A DNA stretch of 64,000 nucleotides from DASZYF01 sp035545535 (lineage in GTDB: Bacteria; Actinomycetota; Actinomycetes; Mycobacteriales; CAJCIY01): positions 1 to 64,000 of the forward strand of contig DASZYF010000022.1 of the NCBI GenBank assembly GCA_035545535.1. The letters are read 5' to 3'. The notes below the pieces were generated by a model. That model did not search any database and was not told where the DNA came from. It saw nothing but the letters and a program-made list of their open reading frames with translations. Positions 1 to 8,398 of the stretch are shown here, in pieces. Numbering within the stretch: the first letter of the stretch is position 1; each line of letters starts with the position of its first letter. Position numbers and translations under genes: made by a program.

Positions 1-357
1 GTCGCCGCGGAGCCGCGCTACGGAGAGCTCGTCTACGGCCTGCGCAACATCGACGAGGGCTTCATCCCGGAGCTCTACGACGCCGACGTGCTCACCACCC
101 GCTACTCGGTCGGGCCGCGCGACGCGCTGCGCCGCACGCGCGAGCTCGTCGAGGAGGAGGGCATCTTCGCGGGCATCTCCACCGGGGCGATCCTGCACGC
201 CGCGATGGCGATGGCCGGGAAGGCGGTCGACGCGGGGGAGCGCGCCGACATCTGCCTCGTCGTCTGCGACGGGGGCTGGAAGTACCTGTCGACCGGCGCC
301 TACGCGGGCACGCTCGCGGAGGCGGAAGCCGCGCTCGAGGGCCAGCTCTGGGCGTAG
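1..357 (+). CDS. cysM: Cysteine synthase / O-phosphoserine sulfhydrylase, C-terminal part
   Basis: The reading frame is open from the first base, so the start codon and the PLP-binding lysine lie upstream of the window. The visible 118 residues match the C-terminal third of actinobacterial CysM: RYSVGPRDALRRTREL, then EGIFAGISTGAILHA, and an end GWKYLSTGAYAGTLAEAEAALEGQLWA-like in pattern (the conserved WKYLST and ALEGQLWA are visible). CysM is a PLP enzyme making cysteine from an activated serine and a sulfide donor; in mycobacteria the donor is the thiocarboxylated carrier CysO. The downstream order (MBL phosphodiesterase, rph, rdgB) parallels mycobacteria, supporting CysM over CysK. Confidence 0.9.
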   Translation, partial: VAAEPRYGELVYGLRNIDEGFIPELYDADVLTTRYSVGPRDALRRTRELVEEEGIFAGISTGAILHAAMAMAGKAVDAGERADICLVVCDGGWKYLSTGAYAGTLAEAEAALEGQLWA

Positions 358-498
358 GGCGCCCTGCCCCGGGAACCGTCGTGTGACGGCCCTCACAACG
401 CTCTTTCCGTTCATGCGGCCGTAACGTTGAGGCGTGGCCTGCCCCCTCACCGCCGCCGATCGCAAGGTCGGCGAAGATGTGCGCCGGGGGGATGTCGC

Positions 499-1248
499 GT
501 GAAGGTGACCGTGCTGGGCTGCTCGGGAACGTTCCCGGGCCCGGAGTCCGGCTGCTCGTCCTACCTCGTCGAGCACGAGGGCTTCCGGGTGATGCTCGAC
601 GTCGGCAACGGCGCCGTCGGCGCGCTGCAGCGCCACGTCGAGCTGTTCGGCGTCGACGCGGTGATCCTGTCCCACCTGCACGCCGACCACTGCCTCGACC
701 TCGTCGCCTACAGCTACGCGCGCCGCTACGCCCCCCGCGACGTGCCCACCGAGCCGCTGCCCGTCTACGGCCCTCCGGGGACGCCCGAGCGGCTGCTGCG
801 CTGCTACGAGCGCTGGCCGGATCACGACCTCGCCACCGTCTACTCCTTCCACGACGTGCGGCCGGGTCACCTCGAGGTCGGCCCGTTCTCGGTCGAGCTC
901 GCGCCCATGGCGCACCCGGTCGAGTGCAACGCCATCCGGCTGTCCGCCGGCGGCCGCTCCCTCACCTACAGCGGTGACACCGGGCCCACCGAATCGCTCG
1001 TGCGGCTCGCCCAGGGATCCGACGTCGCGCTGTTCGAGGCGTCCTGGTACGAGGGCGACGACAACCCGCCGGACGTGCACCTCACCGGGCGCGAGGCCGG
1101 CGAGCACGCGGCCAAGGCGCAGGTCGGCAAGCTCCTGCTCACCCACCTCACCCCGTGGGGTTCGCGCGAGCGCACGCTGTCCGAGGCGGACGGGGTGTTC
1201 CCCGGCGACTTCGAGGTCGTCAACGTCGGCCAGACCTACCAGGTCTGA
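499..1248 (+). CDS. MBL-fold metallohydrolase, Rv1339-like cyclic nucleotide phosphodiesterase
   Basis: This 249-residue protein is a metallo-beta-lactamase-fold hydrolase. The HxHxDH metal motif is HLHADH at residues 59-64, followed by YSGDTGPTESL, with a late LLTHLTPW supplying the last metal histidine. Its place between cysM and rph matches mycobacterial Rv1339, whose homologues cleave cAMP; the substrate here is inferred from that. I chose the GTG at 499 because VKVTVLGCSGTFPGPESGC is the usual family N-terminus and a GGGGGG stretch precedes it. Longer in-frame starts only add arginine-rich, non-conserved residues. Confidence 0.85.
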   Translation: MKVTVLGCSGTFPGPESGCSSYLVEHEGFRVMLDVGNGAVGALQRHVELFGVDAVILSHLHADHCLDLVAYSYARRYAPRDVPTEPLPVYGPPGTPERLLRCYERWPDHDLATVYSFHDVRPGHLEVGPFSVELAPMAHPVECNAIRLSAGGRSLTYSGDTGPTESLVRLAQGSDVALFEASWYEGDDNPPDVHLTGREAGEHAAKAQVGKLLLTHLTPWGSRERTLSEADGVFPGDFEVVNVGQTYQV

Positions 1249-1312
1249 CGCCGCAAGCCCCCGAGACCCTGATTTGACGTGGGGTGTCGGACGCGCGGTC
1301 CAAGGTGGCCGC

Positions 1313-1834
1313 ATGAGCACCCCCGGCCCCCAGGTCGTCCCGCCGTTGTCCGGTCCCGAGCGCCCGATCCTCGAAGGCATGCTCGAGTGGTACCGCCACG
1401 AGCTCGTCCGCAAGATCGACGGCATCACCGAGGAGCAGGCCCGCGCCCGGCTCGTGCCCAGCGCGACGACGCTCGGCGGGCTCATCAAGCACATGCGGTG
1501 GGTGGAGCTCAACTGGTTCGAGCGGGTGCTCGCCGGCCGCCCGGAGGACTCGTTCCCGCCGGCGCCGTGGTCCGACGACAACCCCGACGGCGACATGGTG
1601 CTCACCGACGACGAGACGCTCGCGTCGCTCTTCGAGCAGTACTGGGCCCAGATCGCGACCTCCCGCGACATCGCGGCCGCGATGGAGCTCGATGACACCG
1701 GCACGCATCGCCGCGTCGGCGAGGTCAGCCTGCGGTGGGTCTACGTGCACCTGATCGAGGAGCTCGCCCGCCACGCGGGCCACGCCGACATCCTGCGCGA
1801 GCAGACCGACGGCTTCGTGGGCGACGAGCCGTAG
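1313..1834 (+). CDS. DinB-superfamily (DUF664) protein
   Basis: This 173-residue, mostly helical protein has the DUF664/DinB arrangement: an N-terminal helix ILEGMLEWYRHELVRKIDGI, then GLIKHMRWVELNWFERVLAG with one putative metal histidine, and a C-terminal helix HLIEELARHAGHADILREQ with several more. DinB proteins form four-helix bundles with a three-histidine metal site. In actinomycetes many are mycothiol-dependent enzymes (DinB/MDMPI-like), but thiol use here is inference only. The ATG at 1313 is chosen because everything upstream in frame overlaps the preceding gene in shadow. It sits in the same orientation as rph and may be co-transcribed with it. Confidence 0.8.
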   Translation: MSTPGPQVVPPLSGPERPILEGMLEWYRHELVRKIDGITEEQARARLVPSATTLGGLIKHMRWVELNWFERVLAGRPEDSFPPAPWSDDNPDGDMVLTDDETLASLFEQYWAQIATSRDIAAAMELDDTGTHRRVGEVSLRWVYVHLIEELARHAGHADILREQTDGFVGDEP

Positions 1835-1883
1835 GTCCGGGCTCCGGTCGGGGCGGCGACCGGTCTGACCTAGGGTCTCGGGG

Positions 1884-2624
1884 GTGACGCGACCCGACTC
1901 GACCCGACCGGACGGGCGCCGCCCGGACGAGCTCCGCCCCGTGCGCTTCGAGCGCGCCTGGCAGGACCATGCGGAGGGGAGCTGCCTGGTGTCGTTCGGC
2001 AAGACCCGCGTGCTGTGCAGCGCGAGCGTCGAGGACTCGGTGCCGCGCTGGATGGCCGGCAGCGGCAAGGGCTGGGTGACCGCCGAGTACGCGATGCTGC
2101 CGCGCGCCACGAACACCCGCAACGACCGCGAGAGCATCAAGGGCAAGGTCGGCGGCCGCACGCACGAGATCAGCCGGCTGATCGGCCGGGCCCTGCGCGC
2201 CTCGGTCGACATGGCGGCGCTCGGCGAGAACGTCATCAAGGTCGACTGCGACGTGCTCGTCGCCGACGGCGGCACGCGGACCGCGGCCATCACCGGTGCG
2301 TGGGTCGCGGTGGCCGACGCCATCACGTGGCTGCAGGGCCAGGGGCGCATCACGTCCGGCCAGGACCCGCTGCCGCGCAGCGTCGCCGCGGTCAGCGTCG
2401 GCATCATCGACGGCGAGCCGCGCCTCGACCTGCCCTACGAGGAGGACTCGCGCGCCGAGACCGACATGAACGTCGTTGCCACCGGCGAGGGCGCGCTCGT
2501 GGAGGTGCAGGGCACCGCCGAGGGCGCGCCGTTCAGCCGCGAGGAGCTCGACGCGCTGCTCGACCTCGCGCTCGGGGGCATCAAGGACCTCACCGCGGCC
2601 CAGAAGGCCGCACTCGCCCAGTGA
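1884..2624 (+). CDS. rph: Ribonuclease PH
   Basis: RNase PH is a phosphorolytic 3'-5' exoribonuclease that trims tRNA precursors and acts as a hexameric ring. The 246-residue length is normal. Recognisable blocks are RPDGRRPDELRPV near the N-terminus, GSCLVSFGKTRVLCSASVE, GKGWVTAEYAMLPRATNTR, GRTHEISRLIGRALRA and a C-terminal DLALGGIKDLTAAQ. The start is a GTG at 1884 after a purine-rich GGGG. The first seven residues duplicate the RPD-type pattern (TRPDSTRPDGRRPD) and may be dispensable. rdgB follows 76 bp downstream, a common actinobacterial pairing. Confidence 0.95.
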   Translation: MTRPDSTRPDGRRPDELRPVRFERAWQDHAEGSCLVSFGKTRVLCSASVEDSVPRWMAGSGKGWVTAEYAMLPRATNTRNDRESIKGKVGGRTHEISRLIGRALRASVDMAALGENVIKVDCDVLVADGGTRTAAITGAWVAVADAITWLQGQGRITSGQDPLPRSVAAVSVGIIDGEPRLDLPYEEDSRAETDMNVVATGEGALVEVQGTAEGAPFSREELDALLDLALGGIKDLTAAQKAALAQ

Positions 2625-2631
2625 CCCGTCC

Positions 2632-2684
2632 ACATCGGGTTTGTGCTGCCTTCGGAGCACCGCGGGCCGCCACAAGTCCGATGT
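2632..2684. repeat. Dispersed hairpin repeat, copy A
   Basis: This lies between rph and rdgB. Two 14-nt arms, ACATCGGGTTTGTG (2632-2645) and CACAAGTCCGATGT (2671-2684), are inverted copies with two mismatches around a 25-nt loop. The right arm carries the 12-mer CGGACTTGTGGC on the minus strand (2670-2681), which also occurs exactly in copies B (30186-30246) and C (46619-46675). It could act as a structure in the rph-rdgB transcript. Confidence 0.7.
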
Positions 2685-2700
2685 CGGCTGAGGGTGCGCG

Positions 2701-3306
2701 ATGACGAGGGTCCTGCTGGCGACGCGCAACGCGGCCAAGCTCGAGGAGCTGCGCCGCATCGTCGCCGGGGCGGCTCCAAACGTGGAGCTCGTCGGGCTCG
2801 CCGACGTCGCGGCCTACGACGAGGCTCCGGAGACCGGCGCGACGTTCACGCAGAACGCCGAGGCGAAGGCGCGCGACGGCGCCCGCGCGACCGGCCTGCT
2901 GACCGTGGCGGACGACAGCGGACTGGTCGTCGACGCGCTCGGCGGCATGCCCGGCGTGCTGTCCGCGCGGTGGAGCGGCAAGCACGGTGACGACGACGCG
3001 AACCTCGACCTCGTGCTCGCGCAGCTCGGCGACACCCCGGACGAGCGGCGCGCGGCCGCATTCGTCTGCGCGGCCGCGCTGTGCACGCCGCAGGGTGAGG
3101 TGCGCTCGGTGCTCGGGCGCATGCCGGGCCGGCTGATCCGCGAACGCCGAGGCACCAACGGGTTCGGCTACGACCCGATCTTCGTGCCCCACGGCGAGAC
3201 GCGGACGTCGGCCGAGCTGAGCCCCGCCGAGAAGGACGCCGTCAGCCACCGCGGCCAGGCGTTCCGCGCCCTGGCCCCGCTCCTCGCAGAGCTCGTCAGC
3301 GACTGA
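2701..3306 (+). CDS. rdgB: RdgB/HAM1-family non-canonical purine NTP pyrophosphatase
   Basis: The product hydrolyses ITP, dITP and XTP to monophosphates and so keeps deaminated purines out of nucleic acids. The 201-residue length is standard. Family blocks are visible in order: LLATRNAAKLEELRRI at the N-terminus (nucleotide-binding TxNxxK), LTVADDSGLVVDALGGMPG, SARWSGKHGDD, and NGFGYDPIFVPHGETRTSAEL. The ATG at 2701 is preceded by GAGGG. The last 11 bases overlap the convergent epimerase gene on the other strand. Confidence 0.95.
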   Translation: MTRVLLATRNAAKLEELRRIVAGAAPNVELVGLADVAAYDEAPETGATFTQNAEAKARDGARATGLLTVADDSGLVVDALGGMPGVLSARWSGKHGDDDANLDLVLAQLGDTPDERRAAAFVCAAALCTPQGEVRSVLGRMPGRLIRERRGTNGFGYDPIFVPHGETRTSAELSPAEKDAVSHRGQAFRALAPLLAELVSD

Positions 3307-4243
3307 ACAGCTCGGGGTGCTCGCGGAACCAGGCGATGGTCCGCTTCAGCCCTTCCTCGTACTCGACCTTCGGCTCCCACCCGAGGACCTCGCGCGCGAG
3401 GGTGATGTCGGGTTGTCGGATGGTCGGATCGTCCTCGGGTCGCGGGATGAACGTGATCTCGGACGAGGAACCAGCGAGGTCACGGATGATCTCTGCGATG
3501 CGCAAGATCGACATCTCGTGGGGGTTGCCGATGTTCATCGGTCCCGGATGGCTCGAGTGCAAGAGCCGCACGATGCCCTCGATGAGGTCGTCGACGTAGG
3601 TGATGGAGCGCGTCTGCGACCCGTCACCGGCCACGGTGATCGGGTCACCACGCAGCGCCTGGCAGATGAAGGCGGGGATCGCCCGCCCGTCGTTCGGTCG
3701 GAGCCTGATCCCAAAGGTGTTGAAGATACGAACGATCGAGGTGTCGACGCCATGCGTGCGGCGGTAGGCCATCGTGAGCGCCTCGGCGAAGCGCTTCGCC
3801 TCGTCGTAGACGCCGCGGGGGCCGACCGGGTTCACGTGGCCCCAGTAGGACTCCGGCTGCGGGTGCACCTGCGGGTCGCCGTAGGTCTCCGACGTCGAGG
3901 CGAGCAGGAACCGGCTGCCCTTCTCCTTCGCGAGCCCCAGGGCGTGCAGGGTGCCGAGCGAGCCGACCTTCATCGTCTCGATCGGCAGCTGCAGGTAGTC
4001 GATGGGGGAGGCGGGCGACGCGAAGTGCAGGACGGCGTCCACCGGGCCGGGCACGTGGATGAACTCGCTGACGTCGACCCGGCGCAAGGTGAAGCCGGGC
4101 GTGCCGATCAGGTGCTCGACGTTGGCCGGGTTGCCGGTGAGGAAGTTGTCCAGGCACACCACCTCGTAGCCGTCGGCCAGCAGCCGCTCGCAGAGGTGCG
4201 ATCCCAGGAACCCGGCACCACCGGTGATCACTGCGCGCGGCAT
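3296..4243 (-). CDS. NAD-dependent epimerase/dehydratase, UDP-glucuronate decarboxylase-like
   Basis: This 315-residue extended-SDR enzyme has the NAD-binding motif GGAGFLGSHL near the N-terminus, the HFASPASPIDYLQLPIETM block typical of UDP-glucuronate decarboxylases (UXS), the catalytic YxxxK as YDEAK, and NTFGIRLRPNDGRAIPAFI. UXS converts UDP-glucuronate to UDP-xylose in the cytoplasm for cell-surface glycans. The HFASPASP block favours UXS over GalE or dTDP-glucose dehydratase. No glycosyltransferase sits beside it, so its end product cannot be read from context. Confidence 0.85.
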   Translation of the reverse strand: MPRAVITGGAGFLGSHLCERLLADGYEVVCLDNFLTGNPANVEHLIGTPGFTLRRVDVSEFIHVPGPVDAVLHFASPASPIDYLQLPIETMKVGSLGTLHALGLAKEKGSRFLLASTSETYGDPQVHPQPESYWGHVNPVGPRGVYDEAKRFAEALTMAYRRTHGVDTSIVRIFNTFGIRLRPNDGRAIPAFICQALRGDPITVAGDGSQTRSITYVDDLIEGIVRLLHSSHPGPMNIGNPHEMSILRIAEIIRDLAGSSSEITFIPRPEDDPTIRQPDITLAREVLGWEPKVEYEEGLKRTIAWFREHPELFSR

Positions 4244-4292
4244 GTGTGCAACGTATCCGTGCGTGTGCGCCGGGCCGGCCGAACCCGCCGGG

Positions 4293-4637
4293 TCAGTGGC
4301 CGAGCGCGTTGATCACGATGATGAGGACGGCGATGCCGCCGATCCCGCCGAGCATCGCCCCCACGACGCGCCACGTGCCCTGGGTGGTGGCCGGCTCGTG
4401 ACCGGGCCGGTCGAGGACGGGGATCGCGGGGTCGGGCGGGCCGGTGCGGGCCATCTCGGCGCGGCCGTGCCGCACCACCAGGTGGGCGCCGGTGAAGATC
4501 GACAGCTCGAGGGCGACGAGCGCGATCGCCAGGGTGTGGTCGCCGACGACCACGAGCAGGACCGCCGCCAGGGCGACGGTGACGAGGTAGAACACGACGA
4601 CCGCCGCCGTCGCCGCGCTCCGGACCCGCTCGCTCAC
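4293..4637 (-). CDS. Small membrane protein of unknown function
   Basis: I do not recognise the family. The 114-residue protein has three hydrophobic segments: an N-terminal pair (TAAVVVFYLVTVALAAVLLVV and HTLAIALVALELSIFTGAHL) separated by a short turn, and one near the C-terminus (VVGAMLGGIGGIAVLIIVINAL). Between them is a polar, proline-rich stretch. I chose the GTG at 4637, which follows CGAGGATGTCGGG; an in-frame GTG at 4709 would add 24 residues without an obvious ribosome site. It lies back-to-back with the DUF1800 gene. Confidence 0.55.
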   Translation of the reverse strand: MSERVRSAATAAVVVFYLVTVALAAVLLVVVGDHTLAIALVALELSIFTGAHLVVRHGRAEMARTGPPDPAIPVLDRPGHEPATTQGTWRVVGAMLGGIGGIAVLIIVINALGH

Positions 4638-4792
4638 CCCGACATCCTCGCCGACGACCCTGAGCGCCCTTCCTGAGATGCCCTCAGGAAACGTTTTCCG
4701 AACCGACACGCGGGTAGGCCGTTCCCCAGCGGACCCTCTAGCGTTGATGCTCTGACGACCGGTTCACTCGCGCGCAGCTGGGGGGCACACGG

Positions 4793-6403
4793 ATGGCGGT
4801 GGGCCGTTCGTCGCTGCCGCCCATCCTCGGAGGCAGCACGGGTGCCGTCCTGTCCGGTGTCGGTTCGGCACCGGTGAGCGCCGTCGAAGCCGCCCGCCTG
4901 CTCGCCCAGGCCACCTTCGGACCCACCCGCACCGACATCGCGCTCGTCCAGCGCCTCGGCATCGCGGGCTGGATCGACCAGCAGATGAAGGCGTCGGCGA
5001 CGTCGCACACCACGCGGTACCTGCAGAACAGCCCGGCGGACGCCAACCAGCAGACGCTCCGCATGGAGGCGTGGTGGTGGACGGCGCTCAACGCGCAGGA
5101 CCAGCTGCGCCAGCGGGTCGCGTTCGCGCTCTCCGAGATCTTCGTCGTCTCCGACCTCGGCGCCGGGCTGTCCGACAAGGCCACCGGCATGACCACCTAC
5201 TACGACCTGCTCGTCCGTGGCGCGTTCGGCAGCTTCCGCACGCTGCTCGAGCAGGTCACGCTGCACCCCGTCATGGGGTCGTGGCTCTCGCTCGCGGGCA
5301 GCTGCAAGGCCGACCCGGCCAAGGGCACCCACCCCGACGAGAACTACGCGCGTGAGCTCATGCAGCTGTTCACGGTCGGGACCGTGCTGCTGAACCCGGA
5401 CGGCACTCCGGTCCGCCGCGCCGGCAAAGAGGTGCCGACCTACACCCAGGACCAGGTCTCGGCGACCGCCCGCGCGCTCACCGGGTGGGTGCCGTCGAGC
5501 AGCGGTCCGTGGAACGAGCCGATGGTCGCGAACGCCGCGCACCACGACACGGGGACCAAGCGCATCATCGGCGGTCACCTGATCCCGGCGGGCGGCAGCC
5601 CGGGGAGCGATCTCGCCGCCGTGCTCGACACCCTGTTCGCCCACCCGAACGTCGGCCCCTACATCTGCTCGCTGCTCATCCAGCGGCTCGTCACCAGCAA
5701 CCCGACGCCCGGTTACGTCGGTCGCGTCGCCGCGGTCTTCGCGGACGACGGCACCGGCGTGCGCGGCAACCTCGGTGCGGTCGTCGCGGCGATCCTGCTC
5801 GATGACGAGGCGCGCAACGGGCCGAGCACCGTGGGCGGCTTCGGCAAGGTGCGCGAGCCGCTGCTGCGCATCACGCACCTGTGGCGTGCGTTCTCCGGCG
5901 AAGGTGTCGGCGGACGCGCGGACTTCCCGCACCCCGAGGTCGTGCTGGGGCAGGCGCCGCTGCGCGCCGGTTCGGTGTTCGGGTTCTTCTCCCCGCAGTA
6001 CGCGCCCACTGCTCTCGCGCGCGCCGGCCTCGTCGCGCCCGAGCTGCAGCTCGCGGACGACGCGAGCCTGCCCACCGTCGACGACTTCGTGATGCGGGCG
6101 ATCGCGAAGACCGCGGTCGTGCCCACGGTCGTGAACAAGGTGCTGGGCCTGGCCGGCGGTCAGGACCTCTCGACGGGCGGCGAGCACAACGTCTGCATCG
6201 ACATCTCGTACGAGAGCGCCCTCTCGAAGAACGTCACCGACCTCGTCGACGAGCTGAGCACCGTGCTCATGGCCGGGTCGCTCGACGCGACGTTCCGCCA
6301 GCAGCTCGAGGCCTACCTCGCCACCGTCCCCGCCGGCGCGACCCGCGTCACCGAGGCGATCGCGGTCCTCGTGACGAGCCCGCAGTACCTGGTGCAGCGA
6401 TGA
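4793..6403 (+). CDS. DUF1800 domain protein
   Basis: The 536-residue protein carries the DUF1800 signature throughout: EAARLLAQATFGPTRTDI, GIAGWIDQQM, LRQRVAFALSEIFVVS, the NYARELMQLFTVGT block, ALTGWVPS and a late VLVTSPQYLVQR. DUF1800 proteins have no established biochemistry; they usually sit beside a DUF1501 gene, as here, and many are exported. I see no convincing signal peptide at this N-terminus, so it may be exported with its Tat-signal partner or stay cytoplasmic. ATG at 4793 follows a GGGGGG ribosome site. The stop overlaps the next start as ATGA, so the two genes are translationally coupled. Confidence 0.9.
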   Translation: MAVGRSSLPPILGGSTGAVLSGVGSAPVSAVEAARLLAQATFGPTRTDIALVQRLGIAGWIDQQMKASATSHTTRYLQNSPADANQQTLRMEAWWWTALNAQDQLRQRVAFALSEIFVVSDLGAGLSDKATGMTTYYDLLVRGAFGSFRTLLEQVTLHPVMGSWLSLAGSCKADPAKGTHPDENYARELMQLFTVGTVLLNPDGTPVRRAGKEVPTYTQDQVSATARALTGWVPSSSGPWNEPMVANAAHHDTGTKRIIGGHLIPAGGSPGSDLAAVLDTLFAHPNVGPYICSLLIQRLVTSNPTPGYVGRVAAVFADDGTGVRGNLGAVVAAILLDDEARNGPSTVGGFGKVREPLLRITHLWRAFSGEGVGGRADFPHPEVVLGQAPLRAGSVFGFFSPQYAPTALARAGLVAPELQLADDASLPTVDDFVMRAIAKTAVVPTVVNKVLGLAGGQDLSTGGEHNVCIDISYESALSKNVTDLVDELSTVLMAGSLDATFRQQLEAYLATVPAGATRVTEAIAVLVTSPQYLVQR

Positions 6404-7785
6404 GCATCGACCGCGCCGCGGACGGCGTCATGGGCGAGCTCGCGTGCACCCGGCGCGGGGTGCTGCGCGCCGCCGGGGTCGGTGGCATCGGTGCGCTGAT
6501 CGGCAGCCTCGCCGGCGTCGGCCTGTCGGCGGTCGACGCACTGCCCGCCGATGCCGCGACCGACGACTACCGCGCGCTCGTGTGCGTGTTCCTGTTCGGC
6601 GGCAACGACGGCTACAACATGCTCGTCCCCACCGACGCTGCGGGCTACAGCGCGTATGCGAAGGCGCGCGACAACCTCGCGGTCGCCCGCACGTCGCTCG
6701 TGCCGCTGCAGGCGGCCGGTGCGCCCGACCTCGGTCTGCACCCGTCGCTCGCACCGCTCGGGAAGGTCTTCCACGGCGGGCACCTCGGCGTCGTCGCCAA
6801 CGTCGGCTCGCTGCTGGCGCCCACGAGGAAGGCCGACTACAAGGCCGGTCGCAACCTGCCGCCCGCGCTGTTCTCGCACAACGACCAGCAGACCGAGTGG
6901 ATGCTCGGCACGTCGGCGGGGGTCGCGTCGGGCTGGGCCGGTCGTCTCGCCGACCTGATGACGCCCGCGGGCAACCAGGGCCTGTCGATGAACATCTCCC
7001 TCGGCGGCACGAACCTGTTCGAGACCGGTTCCGTGGTCGCGCCGTACACGCTCGGCCCGAAGGGCGGCGTCGACTTCACGACGCTGCGCAACCCGTCCCG
7101 CGCCGCGCTCATCAACCAGAACTGGGCCCGCGCCGCCGGCGGCGGCGACCCGTTCCAGGCCTACCTCGGTCGCCGGTACGCGGCGGCGCGTGATCTGTCC
7201 GCGCACATCACCAGCGTGCTCGGCGCGACGCCGGCGCTCCGGACCGCGATCCCGAACACCGTGTTCGGCAACGAGCTCGCGCAGGTCGCCCGGATGATCC
7301 ACGCGCGCAAGGCCCTCGGCGCGCGCCGGCAGATCTTCTTCGTCGGCATGGGCGGCTTCGACACGCACGCGGGCCAGGTGGCGGGGCAGCCCAGGCTGTT
7401 CGACGAGCTCTCGTCCGCGCTGGCCGCGTTCTACGCCGCCACCGCGGAGATGGGTGTCGCCAAGCAGGTCACCACGTTCACGCACTCCGACTTCGGCCGC
7501 ACGCTCACGAGCAACGGCGCCGGGTCCGACCACGGCTGGGGCTCGCACCACCTCGTGATGGGCGGCGCGGTGCGCGGCGGTCGCATCTACGGTGAGCTGC
7601 CCGAGCTCGCGCTCGGGGCGCCGCTCGAGGTGGGCAGCGGCCGCTTCATCCCGACGACGTCGGTCGACTCCTACGCGGCCACGCTCGCCCGCTGGTTCGG
7701 CGCCCGCGCGTCCGACGTGCACACGCTGTTCCCGCGCCTGTCCCGCTTCGGCCACACCAACGTGAGCTTCCTTCCCACCCACTAG
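6400..7785 (+). CDS. DUF1501 domain protein with Tat signal
   Basis: The 461-residue protein begins with a twin-arginine signal: CTRRGVLRAAGVGGIGALIG followed by a hydrophobic run and a likely cleavage near DALPADAA. The mature part has the DUF1501 landmarks VFLFGGNDGYNMLVP, HPSLAPLGK, a DTHAGQ motif, HSDFGRT and GSDHGWGSHHLVMGG. DUF1501 belongs to the alkaline-phosphatase/sulfatase-like superfamily, so the conserved Asp and His residues probably bind metal, but the substrate is unknown. It starts within the DUF1800 stop codon (ATGA) and almost certainly works with that protein. Confidence 0.9.
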   Translation: MSIDRAADGVMGELACTRRGVLRAAGVGGIGALIGSLAGVGLSAVDALPADAATDDYRALVCVFLFGGNDGYNMLVPTDAAGYSAYAKARDNLAVARTSLVPLQAAGAPDLGLHPSLAPLGKVFHGGHLGVVANVGSLLAPTRKADYKAGRNLPPALFSHNDQQTEWMLGTSAGVASGWAGRLADLMTPAGNQGLSMNISLGGTNLFETGSVVAPYTLGPKGGVDFTTLRNPSRAALINQNWARAAGGGDPFQAYLGRRYAAARDLSAHITSVLGATPALRTAIPNTVFGNELAQVARMIHARKALGARRQIFFVGMGGFDTHAGQVAGQPRLFDELSSALAAFYAATAEMGVAKQVTTFTHSDFGRTLTSNGAGSDHGWGSHHLVMGGAVRGGRIYGELPELALGAPLEVGSGRFIPTTSVDSYAATLARWFGARASDVHTLFPRLSRFGHTNVSFLPTH

Positions 7786-8226
7786 CCCGAGCGTCGGGCC
7801 CCCGTGACAGCCCGACACCGGCGTTCTGGTGCGGGCGGATCGCCGCCCATCGCGACGTGCCCGCCGTAGGTCGCGCCCAGCGGCGAAAGATCGCCGCCCA
7901 CCGCGACCTGCCCGCCGTAGGTCGCGCTCAGCGGCGATAGATCGCCGCCAGTCGCGACATAGGCGCCCGGGACAGCGGGGACGGCAGCGTGCGAACCTCG
8001 CCGCGAGCCTTCGTCCACCGGCGCCGTAAGCGCCGTTCGCGCCCGGGCGGCGCCGCACGTCGGAGATGCTGCTTGCGTGCGTGCGTTCCTGGCGGTGTTC
8101 CTGGTCGCCCCGTCATGTGTGGCTTGGTCTGCCTGCGGGTCGAACTCGTAGGCGCGAAGGAGATGCTTCGTTCCCTCGCGGCATCGCCGTGGACATAGCC
8201 GGTACAGGTCGGGCGATGGCTGACGG
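7786..8226. other. Gene-free stretch between the DUF1501 gene and the tRNA
   Basis: About 440 bases without a supported gene. It holds the 51-bp tandem repeat at 7838-7959 and otherwise nothing I can assign. The open frames crossing it are GC-rich shadows whose translations are arginine/alanine rich and have no ribosome site. No clear intrinsic terminator for the upstream operon was found. Confidence 0.6.
7838..7959. repeat. 51-bp tandem repeat, about 2.4 copies
   Basis: Copies begin at 7838, 7889 and 7940 with GATCGCCGCC. The first two 51-bp units differ at only four positions; the third breaks off after about 20 bases. The period is a multiple of three, so the minus strand reads as a 17-residue repeat (GGDLSPLxATYGGxVAx), but that frame has no credible start and I do not call it coding. 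The units are adjacent with no spacers, which excludes a CRISPR array. Confidence 0.8.
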
Positions 8227-8301
8227 TAGGGCCGGCGGGAGTCGAACCCGCAATCAGCCGGACCTAAACCGACTCGCGATACCAGATTTGCGTACGGCCC
8301 C
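8227..8301 (-). tRNA. tRNA-Leu(UAG)-like tRNA with a short variable loop
   Basis: On the minus strand a complete cloverleaf can be folded: acceptor GGGGCCG/CGGCCCT (7 bp, first pair G-U), D arm with GG at the expected loop site, anticodon stem GTCGG/CCGGC with loop TTTAGGT, a 5-nt variable loop TGATT, and a TpsiC arm GCGGG/CCCGC around TTCGACT. The anticodon is UAG, which reads the leucine codon CUA, and G37 fits leucine. True tRNA-Leu has a long variable arm, which is missing here, and the D stem is weak (three pairs). CCA is not encoded. I am sure of the tRNA-like fold and much less sure of its identity or function. Confidence 0.75.
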
Positions 8302-8398
8302 GGACGAAGCCTACGAGGTGGGCCGAGGCGCGTATCGGCAGAAGGTCGGGGTCTGCGAGTGGCAGTTCGGGCAGAGGAATCGCAGGTTCTCAGACGGG

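Noticed and set aside
7838..7959. Possible CRISPR array
   Set aside because: Repeats are head-to-tail with no spacers, and there are no cas genes.
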